The notes under the pieces were generated by a model. That model was given only the letters and a program-made list of their open reading frames with translations. It made no database searches and was not told where the DNA came from. Shown here piece by piece: positions 37,229 to 45,991 of a stretch of DNA of 64,000 nt (its first letter is position 1; each line of letters opens with the position of its first letter). Made by a program: the position numbers and the translations under genes. Origin of the DNA: Fibrobacter sp. GTDB lineage: Bacteria > Fibrobacterota > Chitinivibrionia > Chitinivibrionales > Chitinispirillaceae. Where the stretch lies: assembly GCA_012513915.1 (NCBI GenBank), contig JAAZBG010000099.1, forward strand, positions 1-64,000, read 5' to 3'.

Positions 37229-37364
37229 GTGCAGCAATAATTATTCTGCAAATGGTAATCATAGTTACTACCTGAGGCATGCTTTCATTTTACGGAGGTA
37301 GCGTATTCTGAATTTTTCTGGCTAAAAGAATCAGAATTATCTGCAATCTTCAGTACATTTGTAT

Positions 37365-38090
37365 TCAGTTTGGCAAAGCCGGACCCGAGACAACCCTGAC
37401 AAAGACATCCTCGAGCGACTCACCATCCCTGACAAGATTTTCTATTGTATCCTTTACAACAATAGAACCTTTGTTCATAATTGCTGCTGATGAGCATATA
37501 CGTTCTACTTCGGAAAGTATATGAGAATTCAGAAGAATTGTAACCTTATCAACTTTCAGACGTTCAAGAATCAAACGGAACTCCCTCATGCCAATCGGAT
37601 CAAGCCCATTTGTGGGTTCATCAAGAATAAGCAGTTTTGGTGTATTCAGCAGCGATGCAGCAAGCCCGATACGCTGAAACATTCCCTTTGAATAATTTGC
37701 GGTTCTTTCATTTGCGCGTTCCTTCATGCCGGTGATCTCAAGCACATTGTCAATCGCTTTATCTGCATCCATCCTGGTCATCTGAAACAGTTCTGCATTT
37801 CTTTTCAGGAACTCCCGACCACTTAAAAACGGTGGAATTCTTAAATTTTCCGGAAGATAGCCAATACCCCTGCGGGCTTCAATATCTGAACAGGAAATAC
37901 CGTTGATACTTGCAGTACCGGAATCCTGTTTTGTAAACCCAAGCAGAATACGGATAATTGATGTCTTACCGGCACCGTTAGGTCCAAGCAGTGCAAACGA
38001 CTCACCAGTTTCAATGTCAAGAGATACATTGTTAAGTGCCGTGACTTTTCCAAATTTTTTTTCAATCGCTTTTAAAGAAATGATACTCAT
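37365..38090 (-). CDS. ABC transporter ATP-binding protein, no adjacent permease
   Basis: 241 residues. Walker A GPNGAGKTS, signature YSKGMFQRIGLAASLL, Walker B LLILDEPTNGLDP, H-loop NSHI. The YSKGM signature is typical of ABC-2 export ATPases (CcmA/NatA/DrrA-like). Its ATG overlaps the stop codon of the upstream S41 protease gene by 1 base, so they are co-transcribed. No permease is found in the 136 bp downstream, and the next gene runs the other way, so the partner must be elsewhere in the genome. Confidence 0.88.
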   Translation of the reverse strand: MSIISLKAIEKKFGKVTALNNVSLDIETGESFALLGPNGAGKTSIIRILLGFTKQDSGTASINGISCSDIEARRGIGYLPENLRIPPFLSGREFLKRNAELFQMTRMDADKAIDNVLEITGMKERANERTANYSKGMFQRIGLAASLLNTPKLLILDEPTNGLDPIGMREFRLILERLKVDKVTILLNSHILSEVERICSSAAIMNKGSIVVKDTIENLVRDGESLEDVFVRVVSGPALPN

Positions 38091-39412
38091 TATAATTCCG
38101 TTTCTTCTATCAGAACATCATTGAGAGGTTTTACAAGCAGTTCATCAGGTGATTCATACCGGGGGGGATTATACCCCTTTTTAGCAAGGCTTGATCCATT
38201 TATTATTTCAATAGCCTTATTCAATGCATCTTTTGAACTCGTAAGAATATCCGGAATGATCCCTTTTCCATGATACGAGGTACCATCACGACGTACAAAC
38301 ATCTGAGATGTCACTTTTGCCTGAACAGAATCAGGACCAAGTAATATGCTCTGTCCTATCCCTTTACCAAATGTAACTGTTCCGATAAGTTTGATATCAG
38401 GTCGGGATGCTTTCAATCCGGCAATAACAATCTCCGATGCACTTGCGCTATTGGAATCGCATAGAACAAAAATATTCTTGTACAGTAAATCCGGGGTGCC
38501 ATCAGCCAGGTATGCGCCTTTTGCGGTCACATAGATATCTGTACCTTTAAAAAAACTTCTGTAGTTCATACTTACAAGAGTGTCTCCTTCTAGTACAAAA
38601 TGAGACGCAACATCAATACAATGTGAAATACGTCCGCCACCATTTCCCCGTAAATCAAGAATAATATTTTGAGCCCAAATGGAACGATTTACCGCAGAAG
38701 AAAATTCAGCAGCAGTTCCACCCTCCATAATGGTAGATGGCAAAAATGATGTTATCGCAATATGCACTGTGGTAGAATTCAAGGAATCTGTAAACACTGT
38801 TGGAGCAAGATACTCACCCTTACTGAGCGTAAATTCGAACAGCCCGGCTAACCTTCTTACTTTTAATACAGTCGGAACACCCGCACTAATTGACTTTAGA
38901 ATAACTTTCAATGAATCGTAACTTATACCGATAACATCAATACCATTAACAGCAACAAGAGTGTCAAGATCCTTTAAACCCGCTGATGCTGCCGGGGAAC
39001 CAGCATACACATTCTTTATCAGAAAGCCGCGATTAATAGAATCAATATTCATGCGTATACCGAAACCGCTTGATGATGTTGTCTGGGATTTTCTATACAT
39101 TCGGGCATTTTCGACATTGTAATAGATAGTATACTTGTCGTTAACTGAACTGTAAAGTGATTCAGGACAGGAAAAGGCATACAGATCTGATAGTAACCGG
39201 TCACGATAAATAAGATACTGCTCCAGCCCCTGCGCTGCAAATGTATAGTATTTATCTGCAATGCTGCTTTTAGTTATTGTATCATGAATCGTTATTGTAT
39301 CATGAATGATCACCGTTTCAGGTGTGATCACTGAAGTCGGCTCATTATTACAGTTTGTCAACATGAAAAACAGTACACCTGTCATACATGCAAAATATTT
39401 TATAAGGTTCAT
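38090..39412 (-). CDS. C-terminal processing protease (S41) lipoprotein
   Basis: 440 residues. A lipobox (FFMLTNC, C21) makes it a lipoprotein. A coiled, Thr/Ile-rich stalk (TIHDTI repeated) is followed by a PDZ domain (about 115-190, GFGIRMNID, AGSPAASAGLKDLDTL) and the S41 catalytic core (200-400) with ILDLRGNGGG, the serine in CDSNSASASE (320-327) and the lysine in TFGKGIGQS (K350). Such CtpA-like proteases trim envelope proteins. It overlaps both neighbours (ABC ATPase by 1 bp, HAD phosphatase by 4 bp), forming a three-gene operon. Confidence 0.9.
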   Translation of the reverse strand: MNLIKYFACMTGVLFFMLTNCNNEPTSVITPETVIIHDTITIHDTITKSSIADKYYTFAAQGLEQYLIYRDRLLSDLYAFSCPESLYSSVNDKYTIYYNVENARMYRKSQTTSSSGFGIRMNIDSINRGFLIKNVYAGSPAASAGLKDLDTLVAVNGIDVIGISYDSLKVILKSISAGVPTVLKVRRLAGLFEFTLSKGEYLAPTVFTDSLNSTTVHIAITSFLPSTIMEGGTAAEFSSAVNRSIWAQNIILDLRGNGGGRISHCIDVASHFVLEGDTLVSMNYRSFFKGTDIYVTAKGAYLADGTPDLLYKNIFVLCDSNSASASEIVIAGLKASRPDIKLIGTVTFGKGIGQSILLGPDSVQAKVTSQMFVRRDGTSYHGKGIIPDILTSSKDALNKAIEIINGSSLAKKGYNPPRYESPDELLVKPLNDVLIEETEL

Positions 39413-40047
39413 ATAATCAAATCTCCCATCGAGTCAATAAACCATGTTGGGTTCCTTTTAAGTGAAGCATGATTATTGACACTCCAATTTACAAACGCAG
39501 TATCAATTCCGGCACTTGTTCCGCACTCTATATCAAATGTAGCATCACCAACAAACAATGTTTCAGATTTCCGGGCGCTCAATTCTTCAATCGCTTTTAT
39601 AGCAGGTTCAGGATGCGGTTTGTGATGCTTTGTTGACTCAGGAGAAATAATTACATCAAAATAGTCATAGATTCCTGTTTCCCGAAGATAGACATCAAGT
39701 GAATTTCTGAATCTGGATGTAACAACTGCAAGTTTTTTACCATTACGCTTCAGTTTATCAAGTGCTTCCGAAACACACGGGAATAGTTTAAGGTACTGAG
39801 TGTAAACTGACATCTGAAAATCCATGTGAAGTGTCCGATATCTGTCATATTCTTCATCGTCAAGCTTGCCAAAATAAACTGTCATCTGATCACGTAATGT
39901 CAATCCGATGTATTTAAGCGCCGTTTCCCGACCGATCGGATTATGCCCGGTTATTTTAGCAGTATTCTCAAAACACCGCCAAATCAACTCTGTAGTATCA
40001 ATCAGCGTCCCGTCTGCATCAAAGAGATAGTACCTGTAATCACGCAT
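39409..40047 (-). CDS. HAD-superfamily hydrolase, phosphoglycolate phosphatase-like
   Basis: 212 residues. Motif I FDADGTLIDT (the nucleophile Asp), motif II VVTSRFR, motif III KHHKPHPEPA and motif IV GDATFDIECG mark a class IA HAD phosphatase (Gph/PpaX type). The substrate is unproven. It is the first gene of the operon with the S41 protease. An uninterrupted run of nine G residues lies 3 bases upstream of its ATG, in the Shine-Dalgarno position. Confidence 0.88.
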   Translation of the reverse strand: MRDYRYYLFDADGTLIDTTELIWRCFENTAKITGHNPIGRETALKYIGLTLRDQMTVYFGKLDDEEYDRYRTLHMDFQMSVYTQYLKLFPCVSEALDKLKRNGKKLAVVTSRFRNSLDVYLRETGIYDYFDVIISPESTKHHKPHPEPAIKAIEELSARKSETLFVGDATFDIECGTSAGIDTAFVNWSVNNHASLKRNPTWFIDSMGDLII

Positions 40048-40050
40048 ATT

Positions 40051-40059
40051 CCCCCCCCC
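40051..40059 (-). repeat. G9 homopolymer in the ribosome-binding region of the HAD gene
   Basis: CCCCCCCCC on the plus strand (GGGGGGGGG on the coding strand), three bases before ATG 40047. Slippage here would alter the spacing and strength of the ribosome-binding site. Confidence 0.75.
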
Positions 40060-40086
40060 TCGATAATCCTTCCTGCAAAAGAATCG

Positions 40087-40509
40087 TTAATTCCGGTTAC
40101 CAATTATAAATTGGCGCATTTTTTCTGCATATTTTTCAGGAGCCGGAACAATCTGACGTGTCTGGCTATCCATAAATGCGATACCACTCGTTGCACGCAA
40201 CAGCAGTTCCTTTCCCCTGCGAATCTTATATCCCAACTCAAGCCTGAACTCATCCATTGACGTTATAAAAACGCTGACAACTAAATTATCAAGAAGTTGA
40301 GCCGTTTTTTTAAAACGAAGATCAAGACTGAACAGAACAATATTCATGTTCCCGGGATGAAGATCGAACCCAAGATCTGTAAGGAAATGCACCCGTGCCC
40401 GCTCGAGATAAGCCACAAATTTTGTATGATGTACAATTTTGTAGGAATCTACATCCTCAAACTCTACAGTAAGCGGGAACTCATACTCTTTTTTTGAATA
40501 ATCTACCAT
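40087..40509 (-). CDS. Acyl-CoA thioesterase, 4HBT / YbgC-like
   Basis: A 140-residue single hot-dog domain. VEFEDVDSYKIVHHTKFVAYLERAR is the 4HBT active-site signature, though the usual 'DTDxxGHVNN' Asp appears as VDS. Substrate unknown: YbgC-type proteins act on short acyl-CoAs and associate with envelope or phospholipid functions. It is 39 bp upstream of the HAD gene on the same strand. Confidence 0.85.
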   Translation of the reverse strand: MVDYSKKEYEFPLTVEFEDVDSYKIVHHTKFVAYLERARVHFLTDLGFDLHPGNMNIVLFSLDLRFKKTAQLLDNLVVSVFITSMDEFRLELGYKIRRGKELLLRATSGIAFMDSQTRQIVPAPEKYAEKMRQFIIGNRN

Positions 40510-40736
40510 TGTAGTGCCAGAAAATTGAAATAAATAGCAACAATTACGTATCCTGCGTTTATGTAACTATTACAAAATAATCTATTGCCTGATAGAAATC
40601 ATACTTAATATATGATCAATGCGAGACGAGTTTTAAATTTCCTTTCCTCTACACAAAACGTATTTTATAGATATATTGGAAACGAAATCGGGATTAACTT
40701 CCGAATCTACATAGCATTTATCAAGGACTTGACAAA

Positions 40737-41351
40737 ATGATCGCCATTGTCGATTATGAGGCCGGGAACCTTACATCCGTAAAGCGTGCGCTGGATTATC
40801 TGGGGCTTGAAAATATCATTACCCCTGATCCATCAGTGATTACCGGCGCAGAGCGGGTGATCTTTCCAGGTGTCGGACACGCTGCATCAGCCATGAAGAC
40901 ACTACTTGAACGCAAACTTGACAAAGCACTGCATGATGCATTTGCAAAGGGAATTCCCATACTTGGCATCTGCCTGGGCACACAGATCATCCTTTCCAGA
41001 TCAGAGGAGGGTGATACACAATGCCTGGGTCTTCTTGACGGGTTCTGCCCAAAGTTCAAACTGAGTAATCCACTTCTGAAGATTCCTCATATCGGATGGA
41101 ACGCTGTAACTTATCGTAAAGAACATCCTGTACTTGATGGGATTGCACAAAATGATGAGTTTTATTTTGTACACTCTTACTACCCTGTACCATCCGATAC
41201 CGATTGTATTATCGCGACAGCAGAATACGAGATCGAATTTCCCGTTATTCTTGGAAAAAACAATCTGATCGCGACACAGTTTCACCCTGAAAAAAGCGGT
41301 CCTTCCGGTCTACGTCTTCTTTCAAACTTCTCGAAATGGAATGGTAAATAA
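40737..41351 (+). CDS. hisH: Imidazole glycerol phosphate synthase, glutaminase subunit
   Basis: Releases ammonia from glutamine for histidine synthesis. Nucleophile elbow GICLGTQI, catalytic His/Glu in QFHPEKSG, and the N-terminal VDYEAGNLTSVKRAL. 204 residues. The GVGHAASAM and EEGDTQCLGLL variants match the type I recall from Desulfobacteria. AAGGA precedes the ATG by about 11 bases. HisF follows with no gap (stop then ATG), so the subunits are made together. Confidence 0.95.
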   Translation: MIAIVDYEAGNLTSVKRALDYLGLENIITPDPSVITGAERVIFPGVGHAASAMKTLLERKLDKALHDAFAKGIPILGICLGTQIILSRSEEGDTQCLGLLDGFCPKFKLSNPLLKIPHIGWNAVTYRKEHPVLDGIAQNDEFYFVHSYYPVPSDTDCIIATAEYEIEFPVILGKNNLIATQFHPEKSGPSGLRLLSNFSKWNGK

Positions 41352-42128
41352 ATGCTAAGCAAGAGAATTATTTCATGCCTTGATGTACGGGACGGGAAAC
41401 TTGCAAAAAGTGTAAAGTTTGTCAACACTGTCGATATTGGTGATCCTGTAGTGACAGCAAAGAAATATTACGATGAGGGTATTGACGAACTTGTGTTCTA
41501 TGATATCACAGCGTCAAGTAACAACCACAATATCATGATTGATGTTGTCAGCCGTGTTGCATCAACAATTTTTATCCCGTTTTCTGTTGGAGGCGGCCTT
41601 CGAACTGTACAGGATTGCACAAAAGTACGCATGGCCGGAGCAGAAAAAATAAATGTAAACACCGCTGCGGTTGCAAATCCCTCACTTATTTCTGAGGCAT
41701 CACTTGCACTTGGTGCCCAGGCAGTTGTTTTGTCAATGGATGTTCTTAAAACAGGTGTATCGGAGAATATTCCATCCGGCTACGAAATTGTCACCCATGG
41801 CGGAAGAAATAAAACTGGTCTTGACGCAATAGAATGGGCTAAAACAGGAGAACAACTTGGTGCCGGTGAACTTGTCGTCAATTCAATTGACGCAGATGGT
41901 ACAAAAGAAGGATACGAAATCAATCTGACACGAATGATCGCCCAGGCGGTAACAATTCCTGTAATTGCAAGCGGTGGCGGCGGTAAACCGGAACACCTCT
42001 ATAATGTACTCACTGAAGGCCATGCTGACGCAGCACTTGTTGCATCAATGCTTCACTATAGCGAGTATACAATACGTGAAATCAAGGAATATCTTCACAG
42101 CAGAGGAATAAAAATCCGGAGGACATAA
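41352..42128 (+). CDS. hisF: Imidazole glycerol phosphate synthase, cyclase subunit
   Basis: A beta/alpha barrel that uses ammonia from HisH to make imidazole glycerol phosphate and [21 protein letters not shown] carries the first catalytic Asp; the second lies in VLSMDVLK. Phosphate-binding loops are SVGGGLR and [10 protein letters not shown]. 258 residues. No other his genes are nearby. It ends in a region with a tandem repeat. Confidence 0.96.
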   Translation: MLSKRIISCLDVRDGKLAKSVKFVNTVDIGDPVVTAKKYYDEGIDELVFYDITASSNNHNIMIDVVSRVASTIFIPFSVGGGLRTVQDCTKVRMAGAEKINVNTAAVANPSLISEASLALGAQAVVLSMDVLKTGVSENIPSGYEIVTHGGRNKTGLDAIEWAKTGEQLGAGELVVNSIDADGTKEGYEINLTRMIAQAVTIPVIASGGGGKPEHLYNVLTEGHADAALVASMLHYSEYTIREIKEYLHSRGIKIRRT

Positions 42129-42282
42129 TTGCCGGAATGTTCAATAGAAAATGTGAACCTTGCCAAACCTATTGGAAATGTTGGGAATTACCATTCGTTA
42201 CCATACCGCTATCATGATATCCGCGTCATGGTGCATCCCATTATTTACCAACAAATCGTATTTTTGGGTATAACAATATAAT

Positions 42283-42392
42283 GTTGGGCGAATGATGGTG
42301 TTGGGCGAATGATGGTGTTGGGCGAATGATGGTGTTGGGCGAATGATGGTGTTGGGCGAATGATGGTGTTGGGCGAATGATGATTCGCCCCT
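42283..42392. repeat. 17-bp tandem repeat (six copies) ending in a palindrome
   Basis: The unit GTTGGGCGAATGATGGT starts at 42283, 42300, 42317, 42334, 42351 and 42368 with perfect period; the last copy changes into GATTCGCCCCTACGG, so that GGGCGAAT-GATG-ATTCGCCC forms an 8-bp stem. The repeated unit is thus half of a palindromic element. The tail CCCCTAC matches the palindrome at 53834. It ends 5 bp from the stop codon of the next minus-strand gene. Confidence 0.92.
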
Positions 42393-42397
42393 ACGGT

Positions 42398-43642
42398 TTA
42401 TTCTTCAACAACTTTCTTTTTGCGTCCGGGCTTTTTCTTTGCTGGTTTCGGTTCATCCTCTTCATCTTCTTCAATTTTAGATGCAGCCTTTTTACGAACG
42501 ATTTTCTTTACAGGTGCATCAGGATCCGGTGCTGCTTCAGCAAGTGGTGCATCAGGATTTACCACTGATGGCGCTGCAGATGGAACTACGCCCGGATTTT
42601 TCATGATACGCTGTAAGAGCTGAGGACGGAGTTCCCCATACATCTCTTTATATTTCAGTTCAGTCATGACCGCATCAGAGATATAGGTTCTAACCTGTTT
42701 CTCGTCACCAAGCTCAATCAGATATTGACACGCAAGAAAACTGATTTCTGGTGCTGGATCCATTACCATAAGGAATAATCCTGCTTTGTTTCCTGCGCTG
42801 TTAAGATCTTCTACCGCGTGACGTCTGTCAACGAGTTTTTCGGTAAACTTATGAGCAGAATAAAGCAGTTTCGTTTTTGCATCCTTTTCGATCATTACAA
42901 GAACATACTGTTCAAGACAACGGAGCCACTTGTTTTTCATCTGAATGATAACCGGATTAAGACCGCTAAGATACAAAGGATCCTTATTCCTGAATATTGC
43001 AAGCTTGAGAGCGACAAGCGCAAGATTAAGATTTCCCGCCCCAATACAAGCAAGGGCATGTGCACGGAGCGTGTCAATTGTCTCAAAAAGTGGACGACGA
43101 ACAAGCGACGCAGTCTGGTAGACCATCAATTTTAGAACATCGTCAGGTGTATAAACTTTAAATGAATCCGTAGTAATTATATATTCTTTGGGTTTCTTAC
43201 TTACCTCAGGAGGCATAAAACCATCAAAGAAACTTTCGTTGTAACCACAAGCTTTAAGAAAATTAAAATAGCCACAACACTTATCAATATCGTATGTTGC
43301 TGTACTTTTGCAAATAATAAGAAGTAGTTCAGGATTTGCAGGATCCCAAACAAGCCCTTTCTCTGCAAACTCAACAGCACTTTCAAATTTACCGGTTGCA
43401 AGAAACAGCTCTGCAATCATTTTTGATACACTGATAGCAGTCAACGAATCCCATACCGGTGTTGAAAGCATCATCTCAATCAGAACATCCTGTGCTTTTT
43501 CAGTATTGCCTGCTTTAATCAGTGACGGTATGATATCAAAATCTCTTCGTTTGCAGCGCACCACATGAGCATCAAGTGCAACACTAATTGATATATCATT
43601 ACTACTAAACTTTTTCCAAAGCTGTTCAAACATAGAATTCAT
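42398..43642 (-). CDS. Helical (TPR-like) repeat protein with lysine-rich tail
   Basis: 414 residues from ATG 43642, chosen over the tracked ATG because GAGGA is 6 bases upstream of it and touches the earlier one. The N-terminal 330 residues are alpha-helical with TPR-like pairs (AEKGLVWDPANPELLLIICKS, ALACIGAGNLNLALVALKLAI), but no canonical array. The tail (about 345-414) is Ala/Pro/Asp-rich, then Lys-rich, ending KKPGRKKKVVEE, where PGRKKK is AT-hook-like and could bind DNA; this is inference. No function known. The stop is directly followed by the tandem repeat. Confidence 0.7.
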   Translation of the reverse strand: MNSMFEQLWKKFSSNDISISVALDAHVVRCKRRDFDIIPSLIKAGNTEKAQDVLIEMMLSTPVWDSLTAISVSKMIAELFLATGKFESAVEFAEKGLVWDPANPELLLIICKSTATYDIDKCCGYFNFLKACGYNESFFDGFMPPEVSKKPKEYIITTDSFKVYTPDDVLKLMVYQTASLVRRPLFETIDTLRAHALACIGAGNLNLALVALKLAIFRNKDPLYLSGLNPVIIQMKNKWLRCLEQYVLVMIEKDAKTKLLYSAHKFTEKLVDRRHAVEDLNSAGNKAGLFLMVMDPAPEISFLACQYLIELGDEKQVRTYISDAVMTELKYKEMYGELRPQLLQRIMKNPGVVPSAAPSVVNPDAPLAEAAPDPDAPVKKIVRKKAASKIEEDEEDEPKPAKKKPGRKKKVVEE

Positions 43643-43936
43643 TCGCATTCCTCTTTCATTTCTTTATTAACCATTGAAAATAATTAGGAAATTGTACTAA
43701 TGCCAGAAGTTATGTAAAATGAACATTTTTTTTTATCAAACCAGAGTTTCCTGAGTATTTTATACGGACTTCAGGAAAATCGCCTTATTTACGAAATTCC
43801 GCACAAGACTATGTCAATACTTAACATAATAGCAGTATGATGTTTGTGAAAACATTATACTTATCAGTCTAATCCCACCTGAATTTTGACACGACAATGT
43901 TTACAATAAGACAAAAAAACATTAACCAAATACAAA
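43643..43936. other. Intergenic region upstream of the TPR-like gene, nothing recognised
   Basis: AT-rich, with no ORF carrying a Shine-Dalgarno. It should hold the promoter for the TPR-like gene. Together with the two hairpins next to it, it separates that gene from the OmpA-family gene. Confidence 0.45.
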
Positions 43937-43970
43937 AGGCAGGAGATATCACTGACACAATCTCCTGCCT
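43937..43970 (-). terminator. Terminator downstream of the OmpA-family gene
   Basis: AGGCAGGAGA / TCTCCTGCCT, a perfect 10-bp stem with a loop of 14 bases, followed on the minus strand by TTTTG. It lies about 85 bp after the stop codon. Confidence 0.68.
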
Positions 43971-43982
43971 GTCATTTTGATC

Positions 43983-44046
43983 AATTGGTGAGAATTACTC
44001 TGAAATCTGCCTGACAGGCCGGTAATGTACCTCCAGGCAACCAATT
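43983..44046 (-). other. Possible structured RNA in the 3' UTR of the OmpA-family gene
   Basis: AATTGGT (43983-43989) pairs with ACCAATT (44040-44046). Inside, TGCCTG (44008-44013) pairs with CAGGCA (44034-44039), immediately adjacent to the outer arm, with a further GAG/CTC mini-hairpin in the bulge; GCCT/AGGC is an alternative inner pairing. It starts 8 bp after the stop codon. No known RNA family recognised. Confidence 0.4.
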
Positions 44047-44053
44047 CAAATAT

Positions 44054-45619
44054 CTATTTGTTATATTCTAACAAAACTTCCTTGTTAAGCACCTGCAATT
44101 CAACTCTGCGATTAACTTTACGCCCTTCTGCATAAGAATTATTTGCCTTTGGCCTACTTGATCCGTAGCCCCTTGCTGTAATGCGGCTGGATAATTCCGG
44201 AGACGATTGAATAAGGAAATACTTCACCGCTTCTGCGCGGGCCTTACTTAAGGTCATATTCATTGACATACTGCCGACATTATCAGTATGACCGCTAACC
44301 TCAATAAGTAATTTAGGATACTTGAGAAGCATTTTGCTTATAATCATTAAATATGGTTCGGAGTTGATTGAGATGCTTGATTTCCCTGATTCAAAATAAA
44401 CTGCATCAAGAAGCAGTAATCCTGTTGATAGAAGCTGTTTTTCTGCATCAGTACGTTTAGACTTTTCCTCCTCGAGTTTTTTTGTTGCTTCAACAAGCTG
44501 TATTGAATCTGTTTTAGCTTTTGCTGCAATGCTGTCTGCACGTAAACGTTCCTGTTCCCTCTGTTGGACAAGTTGCAACGAATCTGCTTTAGCTTTCGAA
44601 GCAATACTGTCTGCTCTAGCCTGAAGTTCGATATTTTTACTCTCTGCAAGCTCTCTCTGTTTACGTTCATTCTCTCTGTCAAGACTGTCTTTTACGTGAC
44701 GTTCATGCGCAATTCTACGTTTTGTTGCAAGCATGTCAAAGGATGCACTGATTCCGGCAAAAAATCTGAACGGTTCCAGTGCCCTGTCAGTATCACGATC
44801 TTTTGAAAGAGCTATGTTTCCTCCAATTGCAAAGTCCATATTTACCGGTGTGTGAAACTGTAACAGTGGTGTAATCATCAAAGGATCTTTGGTAAAATCC
44901 GCATCCGACAATGATGTACGCGAATTAACCTCAAGACCGATTGTAATTGCTTTATGAGGATCAAATTGAAGTCCCATGCCAAGTAAAAGGAGATGATCTT
45001 TTTCATCCTGAAGTGTCACCACACTCCCCTCATTTAAATGCAGCTTGACACACATGCCCTCATCACCAAACCTGATCGTCTGCATCACAATTGCTTCAAA
45101 ATCATACCCGGTCCTGGTTTCGAAATAGTTGAACCCATCCGAGCGGTTATCATTAATCTGATTCGAGGAGGTTCCCCCAAGAATACTTACCCGTGCACCA
45201 AGGAAAAACGGAAGATCTTCAGGAAGCGGCAGACGTCCCTGAATACCACCCCGAAAAGTACCTATTCCCCCATTATCCTTGTCGCGGGAATAGCCACTGA
45301 TTCCATAACCTGACAATGCAAGGTAAATATCGAAATAAGAACTGACACCAAAACCTGAGCTTAATGTTCCTGTAATAATATCCGCACCATCATTAGGTGC
45401 ATGAATAAAACTTTTCTTCTGCATATACCAGGCAGATGAAAGTGTGAAACTCAATCGGCCTTCTCCAAGAACCTCTGCAGAATAAATAGAATTCAAACCA
45501 CGGGTGGAAAGCGGATTCTGTGATGGTGTAAAAATAGATGCATACGAACCTGATTCCTGTGCTATCGATAGAAAACAAGCTGCTGATGTAATTATTGACA
45601 CAATAGTTTTCTTAATCAT
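44054..45619 (-). CDS. OmpA-family outer-membrane protein with coiled-coil linker
   Basis: 521 residues: signal peptide (about 1-20), a beta-rich region with alternating hydrophobics (30-285) suited to an outer-membrane barrel (GFGVSSYFDIYLALSGYGISGY, for example), a highly charged helical linker (290-395) and an OmpA C-terminal domain (about 405-521; ISGHTDNVGSMSMNMTLSKARA-like) that binds peptidoglycan. The linker holds a repeated ADSIAxKAKxDSxQLV unit. The domain ends NRRVELQVLN, as is usual. Monocistronic by its gaps. Confidence 0.88.
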   Translation of the reverse strand: MIKKTIVSIITSAACFLSIAQESGSYASIFTPSQNPLSTRGLNSIYSAEVLGEGRLSFTLSSAWYMQKKSFIHAPNDGADIITGTLSSGFGVSSYFDIYLALSGYGISGYSRDKDNGGIGTFRGGIQGRLPLPEDLPFFLGARVSILGGTSSNQINDNRSDGFNYFETRTGYDFEAIVMQTIRFGDEGMCVKLHLNEGSVVTLQDEKDHLLLLGMGLQFDPHKAITIGLEVNSRTSLSDADFTKDPLMITPLLQFHTPVNMDFAIGGNIALSKDRDTDRALEPFRFFAGISASFDMLATKRRIAHERHVKDSLDRENERKQRELAESKNIELQARADSIASKAKADSLQLVQQREQERLRADSIAAKAKTDSIQLVEATKKLEEEKSKRTDAEKQLLSTGLLLLDAVYFESGKSSISINSEPYLMIISKMLLKYPKLLIEVSGHTDNVGSMSMNMTLSKARAEAVKYFLIQSSPELSSRITARGYGSSRPKANNSYAEGRKVNRRVELQVLNKEVLLEYNK

Positions 45620-45991
45620 CCACGACCTCCATCGCAGGTTTAGTATCGTTATGTAAGATTTAATCCTGACAAGAAATCTGACTGCCTGTTTATACTGATG
45701 TACTGTATATAACGGACAGCTATTGCATAAACATTATGCATTGCAAAGATCTGTTTGTAATAACAGATAATCTGACGAAGTAAACTGTGAGCCGGTAACC
45801 GTTTATTAAAAATAAGCCGCTCCGGAATTTTTTTACAAAGCATATATTTTAGCATATATGTTGAAAATATACTCTTCATTTCCGACAAACTCTACTTTTT
45901 TATTAAAAAAGATGGTTTTTTTTGAGTAAATTCGTAGACAAACAAAATTATAAGAAGAAATCGGGTTGTTTACCTGATGAACATCTGATTA
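45620..45991. other. Intergenic region, no convincing gene
   Basis: A tracked 79-codon ORF (45649-45888, minus) is AT-rich, has no clear Shine-Dalgarno or domain, and I reject it. The region should contain the promoter of the OmpA-family gene. Confidence 0.5.

Noticed and set aside
42283-42392. CRISPR-like array
   Set aside because: Contiguous 17-bp tandem repeats with no spacers; no cas genes.
45649-45888. 79-codon minus-strand ORF upstream of the OmpA-family gene
   Set aside because: AT-rich, no Shine-Dalgarno, no domain; looks like promoter-region sequence.
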